A DNA stretch of 64,000 nucleotides from Palsa-883 sp035696165 (GCA_035696165.1 DASRQX010000354.1:1-64000); one strand, 5' to 3'. Shown: positions 16,754 to 26,350, numbered from the stretch's first letter. Notes: generated by a model not told the origin, from the sequence alone. Translations and numbers: made by a program.

Positions 16754-19264
16754 TCAACCTCGTTTGGGCGTCTGCAGCCGGACCACATTGGAGGATCGTC
16801 GTGGCCGGCCGCGCAGATAGGTCAGCATCGCCTGCATCTCGCGGATGGTGAACGGCTTGCGCAGCATGCCGCTGATCGGGTTGGCGGCACTTACCGACGG
16901 ATCTGCCATCTCGGCATAACCGGTGGTGAGAACGATGGGCACGTCGATGTCCAGCTCCCGCATAGCGGCGGCAACCTGCAAGCCATTCATCCCCGGCATC
17001 GCGTAGTCGACAATCAGAATGTCCACGCTGGACCCGGCGTCCGCCAGCAGTGCAAGCGCCGCTGCGCCGTCGGCTGCCCCCATCACCTCGCAGCCGAGAT
17101 CCCGCAGCATTTCCACGGTGACCTCGCGCACTGCCGTATCGTCATCGACGACGAGCGCCACAGTTGGCGCGATCGGCCGGCCAAAGGGAGCCGCGTTGGG
17201 TTTGCCGCGCGCCGTTGCCACTTCCTCGACGGCGCGCGGCAGCAGGATGGTGACCTCCGTGCCGCGATTTGGGGCGCTCGACAGCCGCACGGTTCCGCCG
17301 GACTGGCGCGCCAGACCGTAGACCTGGGTCAGCCCGAGGCCAGAGCCCTCGGGCCCCTTGGTGGTGAAGAACGGTTCGAACGCGCGGCGCTGCACCTCCG
17401 GTGTCATTCCGCTTCCGGTATCGATGACGCTCAATCGGATATACTCGCCAGGCGCGATATCGCTCGTGCCGCCTTGGCTTCCAACGGCGGCTTCGTTTGC
17501 CGTGAGGATCGTGATCCGGCCGCCGTCCGGCATCGCATCGCGCGCGTTCAGGCACAGATTCAGGATCGCTGCCTCGACTTGACCGGGATCCACCAGCGTG
17601 GGCAGCAAATCCGCTGCGAGGTCGGTGACAATTTGGATCCGGCGGCCAATCGCGCCAGTAGCCAGCGCGACCACCTCCGCGATTAGGCGATTGAGATCGG
17701 TCGGCTGCGGGACCAGCCGCTGGCGGCGCGCGAACGCGAGCAGGCGCGCGGTCAACTGGGCGCCGCGCTGCACGGCACCGGTGGCACGCTCGATCAGCGC
17801 CTGCATTCGCTCCTGGTCCGCGCCGCGGCTACTGGCGGCACGGCGCTCCATGAGCTCAAGGTTGCCCAGAATGGTCGCCAGCAGGTTGTTGAAGTCGTGT
17901 GCGATGCCACCGGCGAGTTGTCCGACCGCCTGCAGCTTCTGCGCCTGGTGCAGCGCAACCTCGGTCCGTTCGCGCTCGGTGACCTCCACCTGCAGCCGGT
18001 TGTTCGACTCCGAAAGCTCCTTGGTGCGCTCGGTCACCAGGGCTTCCAGCAACTCGGCCTGATGCTCGCGCTCAAGCTCGCGCGCGTGCAACGCCGCCGC
18101 CATCGCATTGAACGAAATCGCCAGCGCACCAAATTCCGAACGCTGCTCGCCGATATCTGCGCGCGCCGACAGATCACCTTCGCGCCACCGGCGCGCGGCC
18201 GCCAGCAGGCGTTCCGTCGGACCGATGATGAAGCGGCGTGCGGCGAGCATGGTGAGGACCAACGCCAGGGCTGCCGACAGAGCCGCGAACTCGATTTCGC
18301 GTCGGCTGGCCTTGTCGATGTCCGCGGTCATGTCGGGCGGAAAGAATGCAGCAACGATCGCGAGCCCCTGCGGTGGCAGCGTGGCAGGGATGTAGGCAAT
18401 CAGACGTTGCCTGCCGTCGTAACCCTGAATGGTTGCGATGCCCGCGGCATTTCGCTGGATCAGGGCAAGGGTCGCGGGCTGCACCTTCCGATCCGGATTT
18501 CCCCCGGGGCCACGCAGGCGCCCAAGCATATTGCCGTCACGATCAATGATCGCCAGGCCTGCATTGGCCAGTAGCTTGCTGCGATTGAAGCGCAGTTCCG
18601 CGAGGTGGCGATTAAGCCAGTCGAGGTCCAACGCCACCACGACCACGGCAAATGGATCACTGCTGGAAATGGATCCCGCTTGCCCGGGAAGCGAGGACAT
18701 CGGCAACCCCATCGGCAGGAACGGCCCGTCGATGCCCGCCATGGTGGTATACGTGCCGATGCGAAACGCGTTGGCGCTGAGCAGATCCGCGATCCATTCC
18801 GACCTCGGCGCACGCACGCTGGTTAAATTCGGGTCGGACGCGCAAACCGCGCGCCCCATGCCGTTGTACAAGGCGATGAATTTATAGGCCGGCAGGTCGT
18901 GCCGCAGGGTTGCCATCTGCTCGGAGCACGTCGGATCGAGCGCCACCAACTTGGCAAATTGGCCGGTTGCGGAGGCAAGCTGGCGGGCGCCCTCGACGAT
19001 GCTGACCAAATCACCCTTGACCAGATCCGCCTGCCGCATCGCCAGTTCGCCAAGCTGGCCTTCTCGCGCCTGCCGAAGTTCGACCTGTACAAGCAGTTGC
19101 GCCGCGATCATCGGCAACAGACAGACCAGGATCAGCAGCAATAGCCGCAATGGCAGGCCCGTGCCGTGGTCGTGGCCGCGCCGGGCCGCGGCGCGGACAG
19201 TCGTCGGCTCGCCGGACTGCGGGTCGCTCGCGGCACGGTCCGGTGTGGCGCTGCGGTGGTCCAC
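16754..19264 (-). CDS. Hybrid sensor histidine kinase with C-terminal receiver
   Basis: An 836-residue membrane kinase. In order: TM1 (about 40-60), a periplasmic Cache-like sensor of about 260 residues, TM2 (about 325-345), HAMP (RRWREGDLSARADIGEQ), a short coiled coil, and HisKA with phosphoacceptor His at about residue 456 (GIAHDFNNLL). The ATPase has its N box (NARDAMPDGG) and G boxes (DTGSGM, GSGLGL). A receiver domain has Asp at about 752 (ILIVDYAMPG). The pattern is typical of kinases that sense small extracellular ligands and relay phosphate onward. No response regulator is adjacent; the nearest, ctrA, is beyond fliIJ. Confidence 0.92.
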   Translation of the reverse strand: MDHRSATPDRAASDPQSGEPTTVRAAARRGHDHGTGLPLRLLLLILVCLLPMIAAQLLVQVELRQAREGQLGELAMRQADLVKGDLVSIVEGARQLASATGQFAKLVALDPTCSEQMATLRHDLPAYKFIALYNGMGRAVCASDPNLTSVRAPRSEWIADLLSANAFRIGTYTTMAGIDGPFLPMGLPMSSLPGQAGSISSSDPFAVVVVALDLDWLNRHLAELRFNRSKLLANAGLAIIDRDGNMLGRLRGPGGNPDRKVQPATLALIQRNAAGIATIQGYDGRQRLIAYIPATLPPQGLAIVAAFFPPDMTADIDKASRREIEFAALSAALALVLTMLAARRFIIGPTERLLAAARRWREGDLSARADIGEQRSEFGALAISFNAMAAALHARELEREHQAELLEALVTERTKELSESNNRLQVEVTERERTEVALHQAQKLQAVGQLAGGIAHDFNNLLATILGNLELMERRAASSRGADQERMQALIERATGAVQRGAQLTARLLAFARRQRLVPQPTDLNRLIAEVVALATGAIGRRIQIVTDLAADLLPTLVDPGQVEAAILNLCLNARDAMPDGGRITILTANEAAVGSQGGTSDIAPGEYIRLSVIDTGSGMTPEVQRRAFEPFFTTKGPEGSGLGLTQVYGLARQSGGTVRLSSAPNRGTEVTILLPRAVEEVATARGKPNAAPFGRPIAPTVALVVDDDTAVREVTVEMLRDLGCEVMGAADGAAALALLADAGSSVDILIVDYAMPGMNGLQVAAAMRELDIDVPIVLTTGYAEMADPSVSAANPISGMLRKPFTIREMQAMLTYLRGRPRRSSNVVRLQTPKRG

Positions 19265-19312
19265 GTCCGATTCAATCCTCCCCCTGCCGACGCATCGCGT
19301 GAGCCGGCGGTG

Positions 19313-19918
19313 CTAGCTCACGGGACGATCTCGTGCCGAAGGGGGAATGTCGACGGACGACTGAATATGGCATTGCGCGAGAAACGGTACGAAATGCTCG
19401 AGGTCCGGGGTCGGCAGATCCTTCACCTTTGCCCCATCGTCGCAACGGCGCAGCAGCACCGCGGTTTCCGCATACGGCTCCGCACGGAATGCCGCGACCT
19501 CCGGCGGTGACATCGGGCCGCCTTGCAGGCTGAGGCTGAGCACGCTGTCGGGCGACAGCAGACCAAAATAATCCGGCTCGATCGCGCACAGATACCGCTT
19601 GGCCGCAACATGCAGGCGGACCGGTTCCGTCACGTCCGCCGGGAAATACCGCACCAGAAACGCGTGCCCGAGCATTTCATGCCGGTCGTCCAGCCCGTCA
19701 GCGGCGGGGTTGCCACCCAAGCCGTGCACCATGTGCCCGATGTCATGCAGCAGCGCCGCGGCGATCAGTGCCGGCCCGCCACCCGATTGCTCGATGAACA
19801 GCGCGGACTGCAGAGCGTGCTGCAATTGCGATACGTCGTGCAGCCCATAGCGGTGCTGGCCTTTGTCCGCCATGAGCGACACCAGCCACTCGATCGACCC
19901 CACCATCCAGTGCCCCAT
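19313..19918 (-). CDS. HD-domain protein resembling PhnZ-type di-iron oxygenases
   Basis: A 201-residue cytosolic protein. YGLHDVSQLQHALQSALFIE at about residues 24-43, LLHDIGHM (the HD pair) at about 57-64, and HEMLGHAFL at about 80 follow the order of metal ligands in the PhnZ/HD-oxygenase group (Tyr, His, HD, His, His). PhnZ cleaves 2-amino-1-hydroxyethylphosphonate using mixed-valent iron. The usual PhnY partner and phosphonate transport genes are absent nearby. It could instead be a phosphohydrolase of the wider HD family, so substrate assignment is open. Confidence 0.78.
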   Translation of the reverse strand: MGHWMVGSIEWLVSLMADKGQHRYGLHDVSQLQHALQSALFIEQSGGGPALIAAALLHDIGHMVHGLGGNPAADGLDDRHEMLGHAFLVRYFPADVTEPVRLHVAAKRYLCAIEPDYFGLLSPDSVLSLSLQGGPMSPPEVAAFRAEPYAETAVLLRRCDDGAKVKDLPTPDLEHFVPFLAQCHIQSSVDIPPSARDRPVS

Positions 19919-20069
19919 CCGGTTACGCCATCGGAATGCCCCATCGGGGTGTCCGAAGGGGATGGCAAACTAGCATCTGCCATCGGCAAAGCAAAACGGA
20001 TTGCGGGCATCCGCGATAAGTGGTTGCACACCACGGAGATGACAGGACACTTACCGAAGGGAAGCCCAC

Positions 20070-21503
20070 ATGCTTGACCAGACGCTTGGCTGCCTGGTGC
20101 AGGATGCAGCAGCGACGCGGCCGCTATATGCGATCCGGCCGCGGGAATTGGCGGGCTTCCTTGATGGACTTCAGCCAGCCCAGGCCAGCTTCGTGCGCCA
20201 ATCCGGGTTTGTTGCGGCAGCACAAGAGCTGATATTGTTGCCGGGGTTGGGGCTGCCGGGACAGGACGGTGTCGTCGGCGCGGTGCTTGGCCTGGGCGAG
20301 GATCAGTCAGCCAATGCCTTCGGCAATCTGGCATTTCGGCTGCCCGAAGCGGTGCCATGGCATCTGCAACTCGCCGAGGCGGCGCACGAAATCGCGGTCC
20401 TCGGCTTCTGTTTGGGTGCCTATCGTTTTGGTGGCTTGAAGCAGTCCACCGAACGCAAGCCGGCACAACTGTTGATCCCGGCACAACCCGGGCGCGCGCA
20501 GGCGGAGGCGCGCGCAATCTGGATGGTGCGTGATCTGATCAACACCCCGGCCAACCTGCTCGGCCCGGCGGAACTGGCGGATTGCGTCGCGGCGCTCGGC
20601 CGGCGTTACGATGCCGCCGTCACGATCCATGAAGGGGCGGCGCTCGATGCGGACTATCCGACGGTTGCCGCGGTGGGCCGCGGTTCTGCTCGCCCGCCAC
20701 GTGTGGCTTGCCTGCATTGGGTGGGCAGTGCCGCGCCGCCGGACGCACCGCTTTTGTCGTTGTGCGGCAAGGGCGTCTGCTTCGACACCGGCGGCTACGA
20801 CCTGAAGCCGTCCGCCGGGATGCTCCGGATGAAGAAGGACATGGGCGGCGCTGCCACGATGCTGGGCCTTGCCCGGCTGGTGATGGAGGCTGACCTGCCG
20901 CTGCGGCTCGCGCTGCGTGTCGGCTGCGTGGAGAATTCTGTATCCGGAACGGCGATGCGGCCGCTCGATGTGATCCGCACCCGCAGTGGGCGCACGGTCG
21001 AGGTGGGCAATACCGACGCCGAGGGGCGGCTGGTGCTGTGCGATCTGCTCGATGATGCCTGCGCCGAGACGCCGGCGCTGCTGATCGACGCCGCCACGCT
21101 GACCGGTGCGGCGCGGGTGGCTCTTGGACCGGATTTGCCAGCGCTCTTCTGCAATGATGATGATTGGGCGGCGAATTTGTTGCGCGCCGGCGAAACCCGT
21201 CACGACCCGATGTGGCGCCTGCCGCTGTGGTCCGGCTACGCCGCATGGCTGAATAGTCCGATCGCCGATCTGAACAATGTGTCGGGGAAGCCGCATGCCG
21301 GCGCGATTGTCGCGGCGTTGTTCCTCCAACGGTTTGTTGCCGCCGGCACGAAATGGGCACATCTCGATCTTTATGCCTGGAATGATCAAACGCGCCCCGG
21401 ACGACCCGAAGGTGGAGAAGCGCAAACGATTCGCGGGTTGTATACGGCGATCCACGATCATTTCGTGGGCGCTGGACTTGCTGGTTCCGCCAGGCCCACG
21501 TGA
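20070..21503 (+). CDS. Leucyl aminopeptidase family (M17) peptidase
   Basis: A 477-residue cytosolic dinuclear-zinc aminopeptidase. The catalytic C-terminal half has GKGVCFDTGGYDLKPSAGM (about residues 233-251), MKKDMGGAATML with a metal-site Lys/Asp, and the M17 signature NTDAEGRLVL (about 312). The N-terminal domain is the variable non-catalytic one. Length is usual for the subfamily of short PepA-like enzymes. It releases N-terminal residues from peptides. ATG 20070 follows GAAGGGAAG. It is divergent from the HD protein gene. Confidence 0.92.
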   Translation: MLDQTLGCLVQDAAATRPLYAIRPRELAGFLDGLQPAQASFVRQSGFVAAAQELILLPGLGLPGQDGVVGAVLGLGEDQSANAFGNLAFRLPEAVPWHLQLAEAAHEIAVLGFCLGAYRFGGLKQSTERKPAQLLIPAQPGRAQAEARAIWMVRDLINTPANLLGPAELADCVAALGRRYDAAVTIHEGAALDADYPTVAAVGRGSARPPRVACLHWVGSAAPPDAPLLSLCGKGVCFDTGGYDLKPSAGMLRMKKDMGGAATMLGLARLVMEADLPLRLALRVGCVENSVSGTAMRPLDVIRTRSGRTVEVGNTDAEGRLVLCDLLDDACAETPALLIDAATLTGAARVALGPDLPALFCNDDDWAANLLRAGETRHDPMWRLPLWSGYAAWLNSPIADLNNVSGKPHAGAIVAALFLQRFVAAGTKWAHLDLYAWNDQTRPGRPEGGEAQTIRGLYTAIHDHFVGAGLAGSARPT

Positions 21504-21664
21504 CCGGTGGGGAATTGACGTCCGATCCGCTCGGTGGCTCCTGGTGCCGAAATGTCTTGCATTCTGTCATTGAAACGATGTAGGACGCCTGTCGTACCGG
21601 CTGACCCCATTCCGACTCGTGGACGAACCGCGGGCGGTCCGCTGGCATCAAGAAAGGGTTGACC

Positions 21665-22060
21665 ATGGCAGTTCCTCCAACGCCCGACCAACTGGTAGGG
21701 ATCTTGAAGCACACGACGGTCACGCTGGTCCGCCGCGACGGGGCCGATTTGTCGGCGCGCCAACTGGCTGTCTTCCTGACCTGCTATCTGATGGACGCCG
21801 GCCACACGGTCCGCGGTCTGGCCGCCGACCTTAAGGTCTCCAAGCCGGCAATCACGCGCGCGCTCGACCGCCTGGGCGAACTCGACTTCGCGCGCCGCAA
21901 GGTCGATCCGGCCGACCGCCGTAGCGTGCTCGTGCAGCGTACCGTCAAAGGCGCGGCCTTTCTGCGCGACCTGCGCTCGATCCTGTCTGAAGCGGCCACC
22001 GCCGCACGCAAGGGGCAGACCGCCACGCACGAGCCTGCCAAGCGCGCCGCCCGCGCCTGA
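21665..22060 (+). CDS. MarR-like winged-helix transcriptional regulator
   Basis: A 131-residue DNA-binding protein. The helix-turn-helix is TVRGLAADLKVSKPAITRALDRL (described here in parts: recognition helix SKPAITRAL, about residues 57-65). The wing, KVDPADRRSVLVQRTVKG, matches the DxRS motif of MarR regulators. MarR proteins are dimers that usually repress a neighbouring gene until a phenolic or oxidative signal binds. No obvious target is adjacent: the flanks are the aminopeptidase and a repeat. AAGAAAGGG lies upstream of the ATG at 21665. Confidence 0.85.
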   Translation: MAVPPTPDQLVGILKHTTVTLVRRDGADLSARQLAVFLTCYLMDAGHTVRGLAADLKVSKPAITRALDRLGELDFARRKVDPADRRSVLVQRTVKGAAFLRDLRSILSEAATAARKGQTATHEPAKRAARA

Positions 22061-22114
22061 CGCAAGCGGCTAATACCATCGGCCCTAAACATTGACGCAG
22101 GGGACACTACTCCA

Positions 22115-22199
22115 CGTCATGCCGGCGAATGCCAGTATCCACGACTTGCCTTCGTTGCAGCAAAGAAAGTCGTGGATACCGGCCTGCGCCGGCACGACG
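22115..22199. repeat. Palindromic repeat, family B
   Basis: Two 33-bp arms (22115-22147 and 22167-22199) are inverted copies with four mismatches and a 19-base spacer. The outer ends are CGTCATGCCGGCG and CGCCGGCACGACG and the inner ends centre on ATCCACGACTT. Read on the minus strand it encodes the familiar VPAQAGIHDF string seen in spurious proteins translated from such elements. It sits in the gap after the MarR gene. Confidence 0.8.
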
Positions 22200-22314
22200 G
22201 GGGTAGCACCGAAGAGTCGATCATCCGGGCGCCCGGTATAACTCCCACGGCTGACGCACCAGACTGACGACCGCGGACTGCCGCGGCGGGTCACACGCCG
22301 GGTGCTCTGGTTTC

Positions 22315-23328
22315 TTATTCAGGCGTTGGTGCTGCCGCGTGCAGCAGGCCGGCAGCCCGCAAATCTGCCCAAAGTTCTGCGGGAATCGCGTGGTTCATCA
22401 ACCCCAGATTCGCGGTAAATTCGGCCGCCGAACGAGGCCCCGGGATGATCGCGGCAACTTGTGGATGCGCTAGTGGGAATTGCAGCGCCGCTGCGGCCAA
22501 CGGCACGTCGTGGCGGTCGCAGACTGCGCGGATCGCGTTGACGCGGCTGACCACGTCCGGCGGTGCAGCCGCATAGTTCCAGGTGTCACGACCCGCCAGG
22601 ATGCCCGAGTTCAGCGGCCCGCCGACCACGATCGAGGTACCGCGCTCGGCGCATAGCGGCAGTAGGTCATCCAGCGGTGCCTGCTCCAGCAATGTGTAGC
22701 GCCCGGCAAGCAGAAATACGTCCCAGTCGGCGAAGCCCAGGGCTTCCATCAGCACCTCCCGCTCGTTCACGCCGATGCCTATCGCACTGACCACGCCTGT
22801 GCGCTTCAACTCGTCCATCGCGCGATAGCCGCTGTCCTTCAAGATTCGCATATGGGCGGCGTGCGTTTCGGCGCCGTGCTGATACACCCCGATATCGTGA
22901 ACATACAGGATGTCGATCTTGGCCAGCCCAAGACGCTGATAGCTGTCCTCCACCGAACGCATGATGCCATCGTAGCTATAGTCGTAGATCACCTCGAAGG
23001 GCATCGGTGCCATGCGGCCGTCCGTCGTTCCATTGGGCGCCTCACCGGGCTGTCGGCGTGGGCGCAGCAATCGGCCGACCTTGGTTGACAGCACCCATTC
23101 GTCACGCGGCTGGTCGCGCAGCGCGTCCCCGACGCGACGTTCGGCCGCGCCCACGCCATAGAACGGCGCCGTATCGACGTAGCGCACACCGGCGTCCCAG
23201 GCCGCGCGCACCATCGCCTCGCCCTCGGCCTGGGTCACCTTGATACGGCTGCCGCCCATCGTCGCGGTTCCAAGGCCCAACTCGGTGACTTCCAGGTCGG
23301 TTCGTCCGATCCGTCGCTTTTTCCACAT
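22315..23328 (-). CDS. Aldo/keto reductase, D-threo-aldose 1-dehydrogenase type
   Basis: A 337-residue TIM-barrel NAD(P)H oxidoreductase. The catalytic tetrad is visible: Asp/Tyr in DTAPFYG (about residues 48-54), Lys in LSTKVGRLL (about 77) and His in ILYVHDIG (about 142). The IIPGPRSAAEF segment near the C-terminus contacts the cofactor phosphate. Members oxidise L-fucose/D-threo-aldoses or pyridoxal. The ATG at 23328 is chosen because MWKKRRIGRTDLEV is the family start and AGAGGGAA precedes it. It is divergent from an L-rhamnonate-dehydratase-like gene, which suggests a sugar-oxidation pathway. Confidence 0.9.
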   Translation of the reverse strand: MWKKRRIGRTDLEVTELGLGTATMGGSRIKVTQAEGEAMVRAAWDAGVRYVDTAPFYGVGAAERRVGDALRDQPRDEWVLSTKVGRLLRPRRQPGEAPNGTTDGRMAPMPFEVIYDYSYDGIMRSVEDSYQRLGLAKIDILYVHDIGVYQHGAETHAAHMRILKDSGYRAMDELKRTGVVSAIGIGVNEREVLMEALGFADWDVFLLAGRYTLLEQAPLDDLLPLCAERGTSIVVGGPLNSGILAGRDTWNYAAAPPDVVSRVNAIRAVCDRHDVPLAAAALQFPLAHPQVAAIIPGPRSAAEFTANLGLMNHAIPAELWADLRAAGLLHAAAPTPE

Positions 23329-23498
23329 GGCGGCTGTTCCCTCTGAAAAGACCCGCCGCGCAGCATACAGCATCGGACCGGTTCCACCCACACGCGCGCC
23401 TCTCAGCGTCCCCGTTCTCATCGCCCCCTTGGCACAAGGCCCGCTCTCGGCCGATCATGGCATTCGACCGTCATCAAACTTTAGGAAGGAAGCGCCAC

Positions 23499-24692
23499 AT
23501 GCGGATCACCGCAGTCCGGGTCCTTGAAGTGCACGGAGCGATGCAAACCGACGGCCTGTTCTGGGAAGAACGGCTGGTGCGGCCGATCGATATCTACCCG
23601 GAATTTCGCGTGCGCGACGATTTCGAAGGCGGCACCCAGACCGACACCACGCACTTCGCCCTGGTGCAGTATTTCGCCCGCATCGAGACCGATGCCGGCA
23701 TCATCGGGATCGCCGGTCCGCTGCCGGAGATGGTGGCAATCTTCGTCGCCAAGCGGCTGCGCCCGATCCTGCTCGGCCAGGATCCGATCGCCCACGAGAA
23801 GCTGTGGGATCAGATGCACCGCATCATGGTGCACGGGCGCCAAGGTGACGCGATGCTGGCGATCAGTGCCATCGATTGCGCGCTGTGGGACCTTAAGGGA
23901 GCCTGGCTCGACCAGCCGGTGTATCGTCTGATCGGCGGCCCCACGCGCGATCAGATGCCCTGCTACGCGTCCATGCTTGGCTTCGCCGTGCGCGATCTCG
24001 GCCGCGTCCGAGCGCGCGCCGCGGAGTACCAGGCGATGGGCTACCGCGCGCAGAAATGGTTCTTCCGCCATGGGCCAATGAGTGGCCCGCAGGGGATGCG
24101 CGACAACGTCGCCCTGGTCCGCACGCTGCGCGAGACGCTCGGCGACGATGCCGACATCATGCTGGATTGCTGGCAGTCGTTCGACCCGATGTACGCGATC
24201 GAACTGGCCGAGCGCATCGTCGAGTACCGGCCACGCTGGCTGGAAGAATGCGTGATGCCCGACCGCATCGATAGCTACCGCAAGGTCAAGGACGGCATCT
24301 CAATCCCGCTGTCCGGTGCCGAGCACGAATACACGCGCTGGGGCTTCAAGAGGTTCATCGATGCCGACGCGCTGGATATCCTGCAGCCGGACATCTACTG
24401 GGCCGGCGGGCTGAGCGAGACGCTGAAGATCGCCGCCTATGCCTCGGTGCACGACCTGATGGTGATCCCGCACGGCCACTCGACACCCGTCAACCTGCAT
24501 TTCTCGCTGGCGCAGTCGCCGCTGCTGACGCCGTTGCAGGAATACCTGGTGAAGTGGAACACCATCAACCAGCACTTCCTGGCGCATCCGGTTGTGCCGG
24601 ATGGCGGGGTGCTGCGTCCGCCAAGCCACCCGGGACTGGGCATGGACCTCGACCCCAGCAAGATCGAGCGGCAGACGGAGGTGATGGCCTGA
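23499..24692 (+). CDS. Enolase-superfamily dehydratase, L-rhamnonate dehydratase-like
   Basis: A 397-residue mandelate racemase/muconate lactonizing enzyme relative. AQKWFFRHGP (about residue 184), the metal ligands in MLDCWQSFD (about 222), LEECVMPD (about 248) and SGAEHEYTRWGF (about 270), and the catalytic His region VIPHGHSTPVNLHF are the rhamnonate-dehydratase pattern. RhmD converts L-rhamnonate or L-lyxonate to the 2-keto-3-deoxy acid. ATG 23499 follows AGGAAGGA. No aldolase or kinase is adjacent, so the exact acid sugar is not settled. Confidence 0.88.
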   Translation: MRITAVRVLEVHGAMQTDGLFWEERLVRPIDIYPEFRVRDDFEGGTQTDTTHFALVQYFARIETDAGIIGIAGPLPEMVAIFVAKRLRPILLGQDPIAHEKLWDQMHRIMVHGRQGDAMLAISAIDCALWDLKGAWLDQPVYRLIGGPTRDQMPCYASMLGFAVRDLGRVRARAAEYQAMGYRAQKWFFRHGPMSGPQGMRDNVALVRTLRETLGDDADIMLDCWQSFDPMYAIELAERIVEYRPRWLEECVMPDRIDSYRKVKDGISIPLSGAEHEYTRWGFKRFIDADALDILQPDIYWAGGLSETLKIAAYASVHDLMVIPHGHSTPVNLHFSLAQSPLLTPLQEYLVKWNTINQHFLAHPVVPDGGVLRPPSHPGLGMDLDPSKIERQTEVMA

Positions 24693-24763
24693 GGTGCCCA
24701 AGGAAGATCACCGCGGAGCGAGCGGAGACGGCTTACGTCGCGTGGCGGCATCGTCCGGACCGC

Positions 24764-24821
24764 GCACCTCGCCCGCGCCGGCGGGAGAGTTCGGCACGCG
24801 CAGTGTGGCGGGTGAGGGTGC
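24764..24821. repeat. Diverged copy of palindromic repeat family A
   Basis: It begins GCACCTCGCCCGCGCC, has GGCGGGAGAGTTCGG in place of the second half-palindrome, and contains GGGTGAGGGTG. The distal arm is missing, so it looks like a decayed half-element. It lies in the 237-bp gap before a small membrane-protein gene. Confidence 0.5.
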
Positions 24822-24929
24822 TCGCCGCCGCCCCCATTTTCCGACTCATATCGCGCTCGTTCGTTACCAAAAACGATTTCGGACAAACCGCGCCGAGATG
24901 ATGACTCTCCTCAACAAAAGGAACCCTTG

Positions 24930-25265
24930 ATGGAGTGGCTTCAGTACGCGTGCTACGTTCTTGGCGGTGCCTTCCTCACGAACGCCGTTCCGCATTTTGT
25001 CAGCGGCGTGATGGGGCGTCCGTTTCAAAGCCCCTTCGCGAAACCGCCTGGCAAGGGCCTGTCCTCTTCGACGGTGAACGTGTTTTGGGGCTTTCTCAAC
25101 GCCGTCGTCGGATATCTTCTCATATGCCGCATCGCAAGCTTCGATCCGCGCTCGACGGCCGATGTCGCTGCTTTGGGATCGGGCGTTCTTCTGATGGGCA
25201 TCATGCTGGCGCGCATGTTTGGCCGACTGCACGGCGGCACCCCCCGGAAGGCGCATGAGCCGTAG
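24930..25265 (+). CDS. Small conserved membrane protein of unknown function
   Basis: A 111-residue protein with AAAAGGA upstream of the ATG. Three hydrophobic segments are visible: about residues 5-25, 50-68 and 80-98. A polar loop between the first two holds the conserved-looking HFVSGVMGRPFQSPFAKPPG. I do not recognise a named family. It stands alone, after the dehydratase gene and before accA, and no partner is suggested. The C-terminus is basic and probably cytoplasmic. Confidence 0.75.
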   Translation: MEWLQYACYVLGGAFLTNAVPHFVSGVMGRPFQSPFAKPPGKGLSSSTVNVFWGFLNAVVGYLLICRIASFDPRSTADVAALGSGVLLMGIMLARMFGRLHGGTPRKAHEP

Positions 25266-25393
25266 CGAAGCCGTTTCAGCGCGCATTCCCGCGGCCTGCT
25301 TCGGCGAGTTGCTTTGCGCGCGATGTCGGTCCGCAGCTTCACCCCGTCCCGCGCCCTTCCCCCCGTCACCCAGTGTGCTAAAGCCCGCGCCGC

Positions 25394-26350
25394 ATGCGCC
25401 ATTTCCTGGACTTCGAGAAACCGATCGCCGAGCTGGAGAGCAAGATCGAGGAACTCCGGCGCATGTCGGAGCCCGACGGCATCAATATCGCCGAGGAAGT
25501 ATCGCGCCTCTCCGAAAAGGCCGATCGCCAATTACGCGCAACCTACGCCAGGTTGACCGCCTGGCAGAAGACCCAGGTCGCGCGCCACCCTGACCGACCC
25601 AAGGCGCTGTCCTACATAGCTGCGCTGATCACCGAGTTCACCCCGCTCGCCGGCGACCGCGCGTTCGCCGACGACGCCGCGGTGATCGGCGGCATGGGCC
25701 GGTTTCGCGGCCGATCCGTAGTCGTCCTGGCCACCGAAAAAGGCGCCGACACCGACACCCGCGTGAAGCACAATTTCGGCATGGCCCGGCCCGAAGGCTA
25801 TCGAAAAGCCCGGCGCCTGATCGAACTGGCCGGTCGTTTCGGCCTGCCCTTGCTGACCTTCGTCGACACCGCCGGCGCCTACCCCGGGATCGACGCCGAG
25901 GCCCGCGGCCAGGCCGAAGCGATCGCCCGCTCCATCGAGGCCTGCCTGGAAGCTCCGGTGCCGGTCGTCGCCACCATCATCGGCGAAGGCGGCTCCGGCG
26001 GCGCCATCGCCCTCGGCGCCGGGGACCGGGTGCTGATGCTGGAGCATGCGATCTACACGGTGATCTCGCCCGAAGGGTGCGCCTCGATCCTCTGGCGCGA
26101 CGCCGCACAGGCGGCAACCGCCGCCGAGGCACTGCGGCTCACCGCGGAGGATCTGAAGCGGTTGCACCTGATCGACACGGTAATCCCGGAACCTCTGGGC
26201 GGGGCACAGCGCGACCCGGCGGCCGCCATCGGCGCGGTCGGTGATGCGCTGGCCGCGGCCCTGGCACCGCTGCTGGCTCTGGACGGCGCGGTCCTGCGTG
26301 CGCGACGGCGCGAGAAGTTCCTGGACATGGGACGCGAAGGGATCGGGTAA
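25394..26350 (+). CDS. accA: Acetyl-CoA carboxylase carboxyltransferase subunit alpha
   Basis: A 318-residue subunit, the normal length for AccA. With AccD it transfers carboxyl from biotin-BCCP to acetyl-CoA, the first committed step of fatty-acid synthesis. It starts MRHFLDFEKPIAELESKIEE, typical of AccA. The crotonase-like core has HNFGMARPEGYRKARRL, FVDTAGAYPGIDAEARGQAE and IGEGGSGGAIALGAGDRV, which form the CoA/carboxybiotin site. It stands alone, as accA usually does in this class. Essential housekeeping gene. Confidence 0.97.
   Translation: MRHFLDFEKPIAELESKIEELRRMSEPDGINIAEEVSRLSEKADRQLRATYARLTAWQKTQVARHPDRPKALSYIAALITEFTPLAGDRAFADDAAVIGGMGRFRGRSVVVLATEKGADTDTRVKHNFGMARPEGYRKARRLIELAGRFGLPLLTFVDTAGAYPGIDAEARGQAEAIARSIEACLEAPVPVVATIIGEGGSGGAIALGAGDRVLMLEHAIYTVISPEGCASILWRDAAQAATAAEALRLTAEDLKRLHLIDTVIPEPLGGAQRDPAAAIGAVGDALAAALAPLLALDGAVLRARRREKFLDMGREGIG

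Noticed and set aside
22085..22294. Small minus-strand open frame containing VPAQAGIHDF
   Set aside because: It is a translation of the family B palindrome; such products are known artefacts.
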